A stretch of 64,000 nucleotides of DNA from positions 19,670 to 83,669 of the forward strand of contig JAWKON010000040.1 in the NCBI GenBank assembly GCA_041391125.1. Reading direction: 5' to 3'. Positions 1-9,078 of the stretch are shown one piece after another. Origin of the DNA: JACKBC01 sp041391125. GTDB lineage: Bacteria; Chloroflexota; Anaerolineae; Caldilineales; Caldilineaceae. How positions within the stretch are numbered: position 1 is the first letter of the stretch; every line of letters begins with the position of its first letter. The notes under the pieces are model-generated. The model saw nothing but the letters and a program-made list of their open reading frames with translations. It did not search any database and was not told where the DNA came from. Position numbers and translations under genes: made by a program.

Positions 1-220
1 AGCCCACATAATCAAAATGGGTCAGAAAATCGGTGCTGTAAAGACCAATAACAAAGGAGGCGATCAGCGGCCCGGCCGTAAAGATGAGAAAGCCGATAAT
101 CCACGGGGAGGCCATCAAATAGCCGTAAAGCGCCTCGCGCGTGGATTGACGCATGGGTTTGCCATCGCGGCGCAGCCAGGAAAATGCACTGGTTTGTTCT
201 GTCTGTTGAATGCTGGCCAT
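1..220 (-). CDS. Carbohydrate ABC transporter permease (MalF type), N-terminal part
   Basis: This is the first 73 codons of an inner-membrane permease; the rest lies beyond the left edge. Reading from the ATG at 220, a short cytoplasmic N-terminus (MASIQQTEQTSAFSW) is followed by a motif typical of sugar permeases (GYLMASPWIIGFLIF) that begins the first membrane helix, and then by a periplasmic segment. It lies directly downstream of the solute-binding protein at 286-1692 on the same strand, so the two should form a sugar uptake system together with genes outside the window. The substrate cannot be told. Confidence 0.85.
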   Translation of the reverse strand, partial: MASIQQTEQTSAFSWLRRDGKPMRQSTREALYGYLMASPWIIGFLIFTAGPLIASFVIGLYSTDFLTHFDYVG

Positions 221-285
221 AGTGTTTTCTTAATTCAACCGAATGCGTGCGCCCCCTACAGGCAGCGCACGCATTCAAAAAAACG

Positions 286-1692
286 TTACTCAATCTTGGC
301 TAACTCGTTGCCCAAATCCTCAATCGGAATTTCACCGCGGTTAAAGCGCGTGGCCACGTCGGCGTGTTGCACAATCACGTCTACGGGCGCTTCACCCAGC
401 AGCATCACCCGGTCAAAGGCCGGTTTGAGGATCTGATCCTTGGTCACAAAGTCATCGGCAAACATCTCCTCCGGCCCGCCAATGTCCTGCTCGATGGCAT
501 TGGTGAAGACATCCAGATTGATCTCCTCAAAGAGCGGGTTGGCATCGCGCATGATCGTGGCAAACTCGGGCAGCAGGCTCTTGCGCGAGGGTTGCTTCTG
601 CGCATAGCGGATGTAGAGGCGGCCATAATCCACGCCGGTCAGCCACTTCATCAGCTCCCACGACTCTTCCGGGTGCTGCGTCTTGCCCCAGATCATAGTG
701 CCATCCACCGATTGGTGCGTCGTCGTGCCGGCCGGGCCATTGGGCATGGGCGCCACGTCCCACTTAAAGGTGGCGCCGTCGGCCTGCACGCCCAGGTTCC
801 ACGGGCCGATCTCCATCAACGCAATGCGCTGCCCCAGGAAGAGCTCCACCACGCCGAGACCAATATCGGCGCCGTACGCGAAAATGGGCTCATCCCAAAT
901 AATGCTGCGCATCCACTCCAGTGATTCCTGCGCTTTGGCATCATCCAGCCCGCAATGTTTGTTGTCAGCCGGATCGACCATGTGGGCGCCCCAGCCGCGT
1001 AGCCAGTACTGGGTAAGCCAGTTAGCGTTGAGGCCATAGTTGGAGGTGCCCCAGCGCGGCAGATCGCCACTGGTGTCTACAAACTTGCGCGCCATATCGG
1101 TGTAATCTTCCCACGTCCAGGCGCCCCATTCGGACGGCGGATACTCGACGCCCACGCTGTCAAAGAGATCTTTGTTGTAATAGATCACTTGGCTGCCCGT
1201 AAAGCGCGGCATTAGGTGAATGTTGCCATCCTGCGTCCACGGGTCAAACTGGTGCGCATAGTAGTCGGCCATGTTGACCTCGTCGGCGTCACGGTCGATG
1301 AACGACTGCAAATCCAGCGTTTCGCCCTTCTGCATAAAGAAGGTGGAATCGGCGCAGCACCACTCGGTCAAATCCGGCGCATTGCCGGCCACCATCGCGC
1401 TCAACGCATTCTCGCGTCGGGCGCCGCCGGGATCGGGCAGAAATTCTACTTCCACATTGGGGTTGGCTTCGCGGAACTGAGGATAAAACTCGTTCCACAA
1501 TTCTTGAATGCCCGCTGCCTGTTCTGGCTCGCGCGATTGGTAGCGGATCATGATCGACTCGCCCGCCGCGCTGCCGCCTTCACCGCCCGCGGGGGCCGCA
1601 CCGGGCGCGCAAGCCGCCAGCAGCGCCGCCGTCCCCGTAAAGGCGGAGATTTTCAAAAACTGCCGCCGACTCAAACCTGTGTGTACACCCAT
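286..1692 (-). CDS. Extracellular solute-binding lipoprotein of a sugar ABC transporter (family 1)
   Basis: 468 residues, captures a sugar outside the membrane for the permease at 1-220. The N-terminus carries a twin-arginine signal (SRRQFLK, residues 8-14), a hydrophobic stretch and a lipobox (LLAAC, Cys28), so it is exported by Tat and lipid-anchored. The body has the usual family-1 layout: an early MIRYQSREPEQ strand, a Trp/Tyr-rich ligand cleft (WGAWTWEDYTDM) and a late segment (MKWLTGVDYG). The start at 1692 is supported by an AGGAGG box about 5 bases upstream. Related in type to the binding protein at 32363-33772 but clearly a different sequence. Substrate unknown. Confidence 0.92.
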   Translation of the reverse strand: MGVHTGLSRRQFLKISAFTGTAALLAACAPGAAPAGGEGGSAAGESIMIRYQSREPEQAAGIQELWNEFYPQFREANPNVEVEFLPDPGGARRENALSAMVAGNAPDLTEWCCADSTFFMQKGETLDLQSFIDRDADEVNMADYYAHQFDPWTQDGNIHLMPRFTGSQVIYYNKDLFDSVGVEYPPSEWGAWTWEDYTDMARKFVDTSGDLPRWGTSNYGLNANWLTQYWLRGWGAHMVDPADNKHCGLDDAKAQESLEWMRSIIWDEPIFAYGADIGLGVVELFLGQRIALMEIGPWNLGVQADGATFKWDVAPMPNGPAGTTTHQSVDGTMIWGKTQHPEESWELMKWLTGVDYGRLYIRYAQKQPSRKSLLPEFATIMRDANPLFEEINLDVFTNAIEQDIGGPEEMFADDFVTKDQILKPAFDRVMLLGEAPVDVIVQHADVATRFNRGEIPIEDLGNELAKIE

Positions 1693-2079
1693 AGTTCCTC
1701 CTTGTCGTTGAGAATATGTTGAATGATGTGTTCCGATGGATACAAACCGGAGAACAAAGTACGTGTATGCATTTCAATTAATGTGGCAATTGGGGGGAGG
1801 TGGCAAGAGACGCCAAATTTGGGAAGGTGCGCTCTTGATACAAAAGATTATATATGATCCAGCATTGGTGTGCAAAGGTGGTGAAGAGTGGGCAAGGAAT
1901 AAATTCCCAGCCTGCTACAGCAAACGTGCTAAAGCATGTTGTCGTCATGCGGCCAACAGGTTTTAACCGGTTTCCCCTACCAGCCACAGAATTTATTCTG
2001 TGGCGCGCTTAGCTGCTTCCCATTGCACATTGATTGGGGATGTGACATCACCAATGATGGCTGTTGTTCGCAGAGGTTC
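1693..2079. other. Intergenic region, promoter side of the sugar-binding protein gene
   Basis: About 390 bases without a supportable gene. It should hold the promoter of the binding protein gene (minus) and the 3' end of the menE-like transcript. A perfect inverted repeat with GCCACAGAAT arms lies at about 1982-2003. It has no T-run, so it could be a terminator-like hairpin or an operator. Confidence 0.5.
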
Positions 2080-3225
2080 TCACTCTGTGCGCGCCGCAAT
2101 CTGCATCAGATTTTGGGGGCGATCTATTTTGCCCGTGGGCGTTTCGCACAGTTGGGGCAGATAATAAAACTGGCGCGGCAATTCAAAACGCGTCAGTTTG
2201 CGACTGAGTGCGACCTTCACCGTATTCTCCACCTGTTCGCCCAATGGCTCACCTTCCATAATCACCGCCACCATTTGGCCCAGCCGTTCATCGGGCAACG
2301 CGCCCACAAAAAAGCGCCGCCGCGCCAGCTTTTCGTCACCAAACTCGAACAGCACCTGCTCCAACGCACTCTCCACCTTTTCCACCTGCACCTTGACCCC
2401 ACCCGAATTGATCACGTTGTCCAGCCGCCCCAGCCACACAAACGAGCCGTCGGCGCGCAGTTCCACATGGTCATTGGTGGCCACCGTTTCGCCCCGCGTC
2501 ACTGCCGCGCGGATGGTGAGACAGCCGCGCGCATCCAGCCCCAATTCCACGCCGGGCAGAGGGGTGAACGCATCCGATGCCTGCGGGCCATTGAGCCGAC
2601 GCAGCGCAATATGCGTCACGGTTTCAGTCATACCGTAGGTGTGATAAAGGGGCGCCGTAATGGGTTGAAGCTGATGGTGCAGCGCCGCGCTAACCGGGCC
2701 GCCGCCAATCAGGATCGCTTGCATCCGCGTCAGAATGGCCCAATGTGCCGGTGGACCGTTCAGAATGGTGTGCAATTGCATCGGCGTCAGCGCCGTAAAA
2801 TCAAAATGGGCGTCCGCGGGCAAATCAAGCAGCGGGTTGCTGCTCGGCTCCACCACCGTCATGTGCAGACCCAGCGCAAAGCCGCGCACTAGCATCATAC
2901 GCCCGGCAATGTAGCGCGTGGGCAGGCAGATCAGCGCGCGTTGCCCCGCGTGCAAACCCAGCGCTTGTCCCGTGGCGCGCGCGCTCGCCTCCATCTGCTC
3001 ACGGAGCAGCGTAATCGGCTTGGGCGCGCCGGTGGAGCCAGAGGTGTTGATCACGAACTCATCCTGGCCCGCAAGCCACTGCTGGCAAAATTGCAGCGTG
3101 GCCGCCGCATTTTCGCTCAGCACCGCGTTTTTATGCGCCGATGAACCGGCGGCCAGCTCGGCATAATCATATACGCGACCGTTTAGAATTAGATGAGATT
3201 GACTCGATAGGGGAGGATTTGGCAT
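2080..3225 (-). CDS. menE: O-succinylbenzoate-CoA ligase-like AMP-binding enzyme (MenE)
   Basis: 381 residues of the adenylate-forming superfamily, a short form compared with the usual 450-490 residue MenE. MenE activates o-succinylbenzoate with ATP and CoA in menaquinone synthesis in the cytoplasm. Visible motifs: the phosphate-binding loop NTSGSTGAPK (residues 60-69); the following LPTRYIAGRMMLVRG segment typical of MenE; the A5-type HTYGMTETVTH; the hinge/A8 region (GRLDNVINSGGVKV); and the catalytic lysine in TPTGKIDRP near the C-terminus. No other men genes are visible nearby, so the pathway assignment rests on sequence alone. Another small acyl-CoA ligase is the main alternative. Confidence 0.8.
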   Translation of the reverse strand: MPNPPLSSQSHLILNGRVYDYAELAAGSSAHKNAVLSENAAATLQFCQQWLAGQDEFVINTSGSTGAPKPITLLREQMEASARATGQALGLHAGQRALICLPTRYIAGRMMLVRGFALGLHMTVVEPSSNPLLDLPADAHFDFTALTPMQLHTILNGPPAHWAILTRMQAILIGGGPVSAALHHQLQPITAPLYHTYGMTETVTHIALRRLNGPQASDAFTPLPGVELGLDARGCLTIRAAVTRGETVATNDHVELRADGSFVWLGRLDNVINSGGVKVQVEKVESALEQVLFEFGDEKLARRRFFVGALPDERLGQMVAVIMEGEPLGEQVENTVKVALSRKLTRFELPRQFYYLPQLCETPTGKIDRPQNLMQIAARTE

Positions 3226-3354
3226 GAACGGATGTCAGTCGTTGGCTTGTGGTTGAGGAAGCATGGATTTTATGACGTTGCGCAATGGGAGATTTCGACC
3301 TATGATTATGAGGTATTAAATGATTGCCCAAGACAGAGATGTCGATTGTAGATT

Positions 3355-3420
3355 GTAGGTCACTCTTGCAGAGTGACATGCCCGGTTGGCCTAGGATGTC
3401 ACTCTGCAAGAGTGACCTAC
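3355..3420. repeat. Palindromic intergenic repeat (GTCACTCT family)
   Basis: Two copies of the unit GTCACTCTTGCAGAGTGAC, itself a palindrome, flank a short spacer and are arranged as a larger inverted repeat ending in GTAGGT/ACCTAC. It lies between divergent genes. The same unit occurs three times at 11565-11740. Confidence 0.85.
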
Positions 3421-3460
3421 GAACTACGAACACAAATCTCACATACGAAAGGACCCCCTC

Positions 3461-4570
3461 ATGATTCAACTGCGCAAAGTACTGGTCTGTTCGACCGTGG
3501 CGTTCGGGCTGTTGTTACTAACAATTGTCCTGTTCCAAATTGGCCAGCCGGTAGCCGCCGCGCCCGCATTGCGCCCCCTAATGCAGGAGACGCAACCGGT
3601 CACCTACACAGTGCAGCTCAACGACACACTTGTCTCCATTGCCACCCGTTTCAGCACCACCGTTTCGGCGCTGCAACAGGAGAACAACCTGGTCAACGCC
3701 GACCTGATCCGCATTGGTCAGGTGCTGCGTATTCCGGCGCCGACACCTACACCCGCACCCGCCGAAGGTGTCACCACCACCGCCACGCTGACCGCCGGCG
3801 CAGCCATAACGACGCCGGGCATCTCGGTGACGGACACGGCTACTCTCACGGTCACAGAGGCCATTACCGAATCGAATACCACCACAGCCGAACTGCCCGC
3901 ACCCACGCCAGCACCGGAAGAGCCGCCGGTTTGGGCCGCACCCGCCGAGGCTATTGAGCTTTTCTCGCCAGTGGCCGATGCGGTTTACCACAGCCCGCTG
4001 GAGGTGATTGGCTTCTCGCGAACCTTTGAGGGCAACGTGGTCGTGCGGCTGCTGGATCAGAGTGGCGCCGTGATCGCCGAGCGCAACGCCACCGGCGGTT
4101 CGGTGGATGGCTTCGACTTTTTCCACACCACGCTGCGCTTTGTGGCCTGGGACGTGCAGCGCGCCACGCTGGAAGCCTTCGAGATTAGCGCCCAAGGCGG
4201 CAGCGAGATCAACAAGGTGAGCGCCGCCATCATCATCCTGCCCGGCCAGCGCGCGCTGGACCTGGATTTCCCCGCCGTGGGCGATACGGTGTGCAGCCCA
4301 GTGATTGTGGCGGGGTACGCCAACACCTTCGAAGCCAATCTGCTCGCCGCAATGAGCCAGCGCGACGGTACGCAACTCGTCCAAAACACCGCCCTCGGCG
4401 GCAACCTGGGCCTCTACGCCGACTTTGTCACCAGCCTGGAATACTCCACGGCCGCCCCCCAACCTATCCTCATCAGCGCCTCCGGCGCCGACGCCATCGG
4501 CCTGGGCCCGGTGGATATGACGCGCGTCCCCGTCTCCATTTATCCCACCGGCACGACGCAATGCCCATAG
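3461..4570 (+). CDS. Secreted LysM protein with two Gmad2-like domains
   Basis: 369 residues. An N-terminal hydrophobic segment (residues 11-34) acts as signal peptide or anchor. A LysM domain at about 47-92 (VTYTVQLNDTLVSIATRFS ... IRIGQVLRIP) should bind cell-wall glycan. A Thr/Pro-rich linker (93-155) leads to two related immunoglobulin-like domains (about 165-260 and 268-365). Both contain the pattern 'hydrophobic-G-(F/Y)-(S/A)-x-T-F-E-(G/A)-N' (IGFSRTFEGNVVVRLLDQ, VAGYANTFEANLL), which resembles the Gmad2 domain of spore-germination and cell-envelope proteins. The start at 3461 has a GAAAGGA box upstream. Function inferred as an envelope protein; the exact role is unknown. Confidence 0.8.
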   Translation: MIQLRKVLVCSTVAFGLLLLTIVLFQIGQPVAAAPALRPLMQETQPVTYTVQLNDTLVSIATRFSTTVSALQQENNLVNADLIRIGQVLRIPAPTPTPAPAEGVTTTATLTAGAAITTPGISVTDTATLTVTEAITESNTTTAELPAPTPAPEEPPVWAAPAEAIELFSPVADAVYHSPLEVIGFSRTFEGNVVVRLLDQSGAVIAERNATGGSVDGFDFFHTTLRFVAWDVQRATLEAFEISAQGGSEINKVSAAIIILPGQRALDLDFPAVGDTVCSPVIVAGYANTFEANLLAAMSQRDGTQLVQNTALGGNLGLYADFVTSLEYSTAAPQPILISASGADAIGLGPVDMTRVPVSIYPTGTTQCP

Positions 4571-4673
4571 GGAGGATTAGGAGTAGGAGTAGGGATTAGG
4601 GAAGCGGGTCCGTCGCGACGAGCCTACTCACCTACCTCCCTACTCATCTCCCCCCCTACCCCTCACCTCCCTA
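4571..4673. repeat. GGAGTAGG/CCTACTCC inverted repeat
   Basis: Runs of the units GGAGTAGG and, after a spacer, CCTACTCC form an imperfect inverted repeat between convergent genes. Related copies lie at about 17228-17310, 20868-20955, 23007-23098 and 29280-29346. Confidence 0.7.
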
Positions 4674-5496
4674 CTCCACCCCCATCTCCCTCAAATTCTT
4701 ATAACTAATCGCCAGACTCTCAAACGGGTCGCGCTGGCAGATGTCCTGCTCGATGGCGTACCATTCGACGCCGGCCTCTTTACAGGCGGCCAGAATGCCG
4801 GCCCAGTTCATGTTGCCTTCGCCCACTTTCGGCCATTTGATGTTTGCCCAGGAAGCCGCCCTTCGGTTTCGGCAATCACCATGTCTTTGAGGTGAATCAC
4901 CGGCATGCGGCCCTTCATGCGCCGCGTCCACTGCACCGGGTCACCGCCGCCATGTTGGATCCAGAAGGTGTCGATCTCGGCTTGCAGATAGCGCGGATCG
5001 CTTTCATCAAAAATAATGTCCAGGGCGGTGCGGCTGCCGCCATTGTGCGGAAAGCGCACAAATTCAAACGAGTGATTGTGATAGCTAAAGGTGAGCCCGG
5101 CCGCGGCCAGCTTTTCCCCCACCACCGTGGCTTCGGCGGCAAAGCGTTGAAAGCCGCTGGCCCTTCCTGCCGATAGGGCGCGGGCAGGCTGCCAATGGCC
5201 ACGTGCTGGCATTCCCACAGCTTGTGCTGCGCAATTACATCGTCCAGCTCGTTCCACAACTTGTCATACCCAATATGCGTGTTGCAAATGGTCAGTCCCA
5301 GGTCATCCACCATCTGCTTCACCTCCTGGTGCGGAATCGGCCCAATGGCCGACACCTGCACGGCGGTGTAGCCAATATCCGCCACCTTTTGCAGGCTGGC
5401 GGCCAAATCGGCGGCGGTTTTGGTAAAGTCGCGCACGGTGTAAAGCTGGGCGGCCAAAACGGCGTGTGTCATGACAACATTATCCTTTCGATTCAT
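4674..5496 (-). CDS. Sugar phosphate isomerase/epimerase (TIM barrel), two frameshifts
   Basis: A xylose-isomerase-like TIM-barrel protein split over three frames. Frame 1 (from 5496) gives AAQLYTVRDFTKTAADLAAS and ISAIGPIPHQEV-type barrel strands. Near 5165 it continues in a second frame with GEKLAAAGLTFSYHNHSFEF, the conserved YHNHxxEF metal-site motif of this family, and MPVIHLKDM. Near 4850 it moves to a third frame with WAGILAACKEAGVEWYAIEQD. Each junction joins family-conserved segments with no loss, so single-base indels in the sequence are more likely than decay. Likely acts on a sugar or inositol derivative; the substrate is unknown. Confidence 0.75.
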
Positions 5497-5543
5497 GGGG
5501 TTACAATGATTGTGTGCTATAATCCGGTCACTTTGTTATATAT

Positions 5544-5746
5544 GATCAACAGATTGCACAGATTTTAAAGATTATTGGGTTCAACGGGATCTCATGTGGC
5601 TGATGACGGCTAACGGCGGATGCGTAGGCTGCGGTTGTTGGCAGCCGTATCGAAACCAAAGTGGGTCAACCACACCAGATACAAAAGAACCATTCATTTT
5701 CTATGCAGACATAAAAAATCTTTTCAATCTGTGTAATCTGTTGATC
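5544..5746. repeat. Nested palindromic repeat: GATCAACAGATT arms enclosing a second repeat
   Basis: The outer arms are GATCAACAGATTGCACAG (from 5544) and its near-complement ending CTGTTGATC at 5746. The roughly 140 bases between them hold another inverted repeat of a different family, recognisable by GGATCTCATGTGG and GTATCGAAACCAAA, that also occurs near 16225, 33909 and 39204. This looks like one palindromic element inside another. Confidence 0.8.
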
Positions 5747-5773
5747 CCTTCTTTTCATTTCTGAGAAATCTTG

Positions 5774-6411
5774 TGACGCTTCGTAACCAGACACTTTTCT
5801 TTGATCAATTTCGGCGCAATTTTACGCAGGTGGGGCAATTTTGCCCAGTTCGCCCGCATTGGGGCAGGCGGCGTCGGCCTATCTGAGCGCCGCAGCCACC
5901 AGCGCGCATTTTGGAGGCGAGCGCCGGCACCGGCTCATTTACCCGCGAGATCATCCCGCTGCTCATCCCCGGCGACCGGCTGGACGCAGTCGAGATCAGC
6001 TCCGATCTGACCGGCTTTTTGCAGCGGCGATTGGCGGATGAAGGCCTGCTGCGCCGCCCCCATGTGGACATCCGGCTGATCAATGCCGATCTGCTGCAAT
6101 TTCCGTTTGACGCCGCCTACGATTTTATCATCTTTAGCCTGCCGCTCACTAATTTCCCGCCGCCGATGGTGGCCGCGCTGCTGGAGACGATGATGCAACA
6201 CCTGCGGCCCGGCGGCATCTTTAGCTACGTCAAGTATATCTTTATTGGCCAGCTCAAATATCACTTTGGCGGCCCACAAACCCGCACCCAAATGGACGCC
6301 AACCAGGCCATCCTCCAGGAGTACGCCCGCCAATACCAGTTCGAACGCCGCGTGGTCCTGGCCAACGCGCCGCCTACGTGGGTCCACTACTGGCGCAAAC
6401 CGGTCGAATAG
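5774..6411 (+). CDS. SAM-dependent methyltransferase, phospholipid N-methyltransferase-like, two frameshifts
   Basis: Begins with MTLRNQTLFFDQFRRNFTQVG (GTG near 5774), shifts frame near 5835 to GAILPSSPALGQAASAYLS, and shifts again near 5905 to LEASAGTGSFTREIIPLL. The GAILPSSPALxxA segment followed by a LExGxGTG SAM-binding loop is characteristic of the PmtA-type phosphatidylethanolamine N-methyltransferases. Later motifs are VEISSDLT (acidic residue binding the SAM ribose) and FIIFSLPLTNFP. It sits just upstream of pssA and psd, which make phosphatidylethanolamine, so methylation of that lipid is a plausible role. A general class I methyltransferase is the alternative. Confidence 0.72.
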
Positions 6412-6428
6412 ATGGGGTTAGATTTTAT

Positions 6429-6500
6429 GATCAACAGATTACACAGATTTTAAAGATTTTTTCTCTTTTTAATCTGTGTAATCCATGTAATCTGTTGATC
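6429..6500. repeat. GATCAACAGATT palindromic repeat
   Basis: A 72-base near-perfect inverted repeat: GATCAACAGATTACACAGAT on the left, ATCTGT...ATCTGTTGATC on the right, with an A/T-rich loop. It lies between the methyltransferase and pssA and could fold into a strong RNA hairpin within the operon. Confidence 0.88.
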
Positions 6501-6536
6501 TATTAATTCTGATCAATCTGCGGTTGAAAGTGAATA

Positions 6537-7247
6537 ATGACTTTATCACGAAAACTTTGTTATGTGATTCCCAATGCCGCCACCATGAGTTCGCTCATGC
6601 TGGGGATTGCGGCCATTATGTTGCTGAACGATCAGCACTTTTTGACTGCCGCTATCTTCATTCTACTGGGCGCCATTCTGGACGTGATGGATGGGCAGTT
6701 GGCGGCGCGGCTCAACGCTATGACCGAAATCGGCAAGCAGCTTGACTCGCTGGCCGATATGGTCACCTTTGGCGTGGCGCCCACCATGCTGGTCTATCAT
6801 TTGATGTTGCTGGTCGGCGTCATGCAGCCCATTGCCATTGCCTCGTCACTCACCTTTGCTATGGCCGGCGCCTTCAGGTTGGCGCGCTTTAACACGCTGC
6901 CCTCCAATCGCGCGGCCTATTTCATCGGCATGCCTATTCCGCTGGCCAGCCTGATTCTGATTACCGGCAGCTTTTGGCGCTATTGGACGCTCAATATCTG
7001 GTGGGCGGCCATAGTCGTGGTGGTGAGCTACTTGATGGTCAGCCCCTTTCCCTATCCCAAGCTGAAACATGTGCTGGCCGCGCCGCCGCTGCTTTGGCTG
7101 GCGCTGGCGATTTATGCGCTGGGCTGCTGGCTGGCCGCCGGTTGGGAAGTCGTCCCCTTTAGCCTGCTGCTGATCTACGCCATCAGCGGCCCCCTCTTTG
7201 CCTATACCGAGCCCGCCCAAAAACTCATGGAGAAAACTCTGCAATGA
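6537..7247 (+). CDS. pssA: CDP-diacylglycerol-serine O-phosphatidyltransferase
   Basis: 236 residues, a polytopic membrane enzyme of the CDP-alcohol phosphatidyltransferase family. It joins serine to CDP-diacylglycerol to give phosphatidylserine. The catalytic signature lies at about residues 42-64 (LDVMDGQLAARLNAMTEI then GKQLDSLADMVTFG). In the canonical DGxxAR pattern the arginine is one position earlier; here DGQLAAR places it one residue later while the overall spacing to the downstream G and D residues is kept. The last codon overlaps the start of psd (ATGA at 7244-7247), indicating translational coupling. The archetypal pssA-psd pair supports the call. Confidence 0.9.
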   Translation: MTLSRKLCYVIPNAATMSSLMLGIAAIMLLNDQHFLTAAIFILLGAILDVMDGQLAARLNAMTEIGKQLDSLADMVTFGVAPTMLVYHLMLLVGVMQPIAIASSLTFAMAGAFRLARFNTLPSNRAAYFIGMPIPLASLILITGSFWRYWTLNIWWAAIVVVVSYLMVSPFPYPKLKHVLAAPPLLWLALAIYALGCWLAAGWEVVPFSLLLIYAISGPLFAYTEPAQKLMEKTLQ

Positions 7248-8002
7248 TTATCGTGCAGGGCGCATACATCGCGTGGCGCGAGGTGCGCGCCATTGTAATT
7301 GGGCTGACCGGGCTGCTGCTGACTGGGCTGGGGCTGCGCAACCGTTGGTTAACCGCGCTGGCTGGGATCACGCTGCTCTGGGTGTTTTCATTTTTCCGCG
7401 ACCCGGAGCGCACGCCGGACGCCCACGGCGACAACCTGCTGCTGGCCCCGGCGGACGGGCGCATCCGCAAAATTGAGGTGGTGTACGAGCCCCACTTTCT
7501 GCACGCACAGGCCCGCCGCATCACCATCTTCCTCAGCATTTTCGACGTACACGTGCAGCGCAGCCCCTGCGCCGGTGAAGTAGCTGCGTTGCACTATCAG
7601 CCGGGCTCCTTCGCCCCCGCCTTCCTGCATTCCGCCGACGACAATGAATCCAATCTGGTAGGGCTGCACACTGGCCACGGTCCCATCGCGGTCACGCAGA
7701 TGACCGGCATTTTGGCCCGCCGCATTGTGTGCTGGAAAAAAGTGGGCGATGCGCTGGCCAAGGGCGAACGCTTTGGCCTCATCAAATTTGGCAGCCGCGT
7801 CGATCTCTATCTGCCGCTGGATGCCGAAATCCTGGTGCAGCCGGGCCAGCAAGTTTATGGCGGGCAGACGGTGATCGGGGTGTGGGGCGTTAAAAAAAGC
7901 CACAAATTTTGCGTAGTGGTAGGGCATGAATGGCAGCGGGACTACACCAGTTTGGAAACAAGTAGGGATCACACCGGTCGGTTTTCGAGCCTGGCAAGGT
8001 AA
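7244..8002 (+). CDS. psd: Phosphatidylserine decarboxylase proenzyme
   Basis: Converts phosphatidylserine to phosphatidylethanolamine, using a pyruvoyl group made by self-cleavage. The short form is seen here. Motifs: an N-terminal membrane segment; FFRDPERTPD; FLSIFDVHVQRSP (family motif FxxxxDVHxNRxP); a conserved histidine near HYQPGSFAPAF; and ERFGLIKFGSRVDLYLP, which holds the Gly-Ser cleavage site that yields the small pyruvoyl subunit. The reading frame runs about 35 residues past the usual end (after GQTVIGVWG) into sequence resembling an intergenic repeat (GTAGGGCATGAATGGC), so the last part may be a read-through or follow a frameshift. Confidence 0.9.
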   Translation: MIIVQGAYIAWREVRAIVIGLTGLLLTGLGLRNRWLTALAGITLLWVFSFFRDPERTPDAHGDNLLLAPADGRIRKIEVVYEPHFLHAQARRITIFLSIFDVHVQRSPCAGEVAALHYQPGSFAPAFLHSADDNESNLVGLHTGHGPIAVTQMTGILARRIVCWKKVGDALAKGERFGLIKFGSRVDLYLPLDAEILVQPGQQVYGGQTVIGVWGVKKSHKFCVVVGHEWQRDYTSLETSRDHTGRFSSLAR

Positions 8003-8081
8003 ATCAGCGCCACTCTTATTGCTCTGGACGATTAATTGCGCCGCCGTCGTGCCCGAAATTGATTCATTGACACGATTTTTT

Positions 8082-9067
8082 ATGGTTGCTCTCAGACTAT
8101 TTGGGATTATCGCCTTTGTAACGATAGCCGCCTTGCTCCCGGTGCAACTTTACGCGCAAACCAATGATGCCGCCACCATCTCTTTGGACGAATATGCCGC
8201 ACGGCTGGCCGAGGCCGAACGCGAGTTGACGCAGGCGCTCGATGGCGATCTGGCCGCTTACGATGCGGCGCAGGCCGCGTTGGCCGCCGTGTCGGGCGTG
8301 CGGCTGGCCGATGCGGAAATTGTCTATCCTTCGCTCCTGATTGAGACGCGCGAGCAAATTCCCGAGGCTGACCTACCCCCTCACGCGGCAGCCGCGTTGG
8401 CGCGCGTCCAATTGGTGCGCCGCCAGCTTGCCGCGTCCGCCAGCGATGACAGCGCGGCCCGGCTGGCGCTGCTGCAACAAGTGCTGGCGCGGCCCGAATT
8501 TACGCAGCCGGAAAGCTTGAGCCAACGCTTTCAGCGCTGGATTGCCGAGTTTTGGGCGCGGCTCTTTCCCGCCATGGGCGGCCAAACAGCGCGGCATCAC
8601 CCAAGTCGGTCCCCTCGTTTTCTGGAGCATCGTCATCATCGGCGGCGGCGCTGATTCTGCTGTTGAGCTATTGGCTGCAAAGGCTGCTGGGCGGGCTGGT
8701 GGGTGATGCCGAGGCGCGCCGCCGCGCTCGATGGCGATGAAACGCCGCTCACCGCCAAGCCGCCCGCGAACAAGCCGCCCGGCTGGCCCAAGACGGCAGC
8801 TATCGCCAGGCCGTGCGCCAGCTCTATCTGTCGGCGCTGCTGACGCTGGATGAACGCAGCGTCATCCAATATGACCGCAGCTTGACCAATCGCGAGGTGC
8901 TGTCGCAAGTGCAGCGCCAAGCCCAGGTGGAAAGCCATCTGCATCCGGTGGTGGATACTTTTGACCGGGTCTGGTATGGCGAAAGCGAGCCGGATCGAGA
9001 GACGTTCGATCTGTACGAGCGGGAGATTGCGGAGTTGGCGGGGGTGAGTGAGGAAGCAGAAGAGTAG
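8082..9067 (+). CDS. DUF4129 domain membrane protein, frameshifted
   Basis: Begins at ATG 8082 with a clear signal peptide (VALRLFGIIAFVTIAALLPV, cleavage after YAQ), then an Ala/Leu-rich helical region. After an apparent shift near 8590 a transmembrane segment follows (LILLLSYWLQRLLGGLVG), and after another near 8750 the C-terminal DUF4129 domain (QLYLSALLTLDERSVIQYD then SLTNREVLSQV). DUF4129 proteins usually accompany MoxR ATPases, DUF58 and DUF4350 proteins, as here. Their molecular role is unknown; links to envelope assembly or regulation have been proposed for the neighbourhood. Confidence 0.78.
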
Positions 9068-9078
9068 TCCTCTATCTG

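Noticed and set aside
1936..2892. 318-residue plus-strand open frame
   Set aside because: Antisense to the menE-like gene; His/Arg/Gln-rich composition typical of a shadow frame.
3578..4561. 327-residue minus-strand open frame
   Set aside because: Antisense to the LysM/Gmad2 protein, Gly/Arg/Val-rich with no family motif.
5774..6411. rRNA adenine dimethyltransferase (KsgA/Erm)
   Set aside because: The GxGTG loop is shared, but the GAILPSSPAL segment and pssA/psd neighbours fit the phospholipid N-methyltransferase type better.
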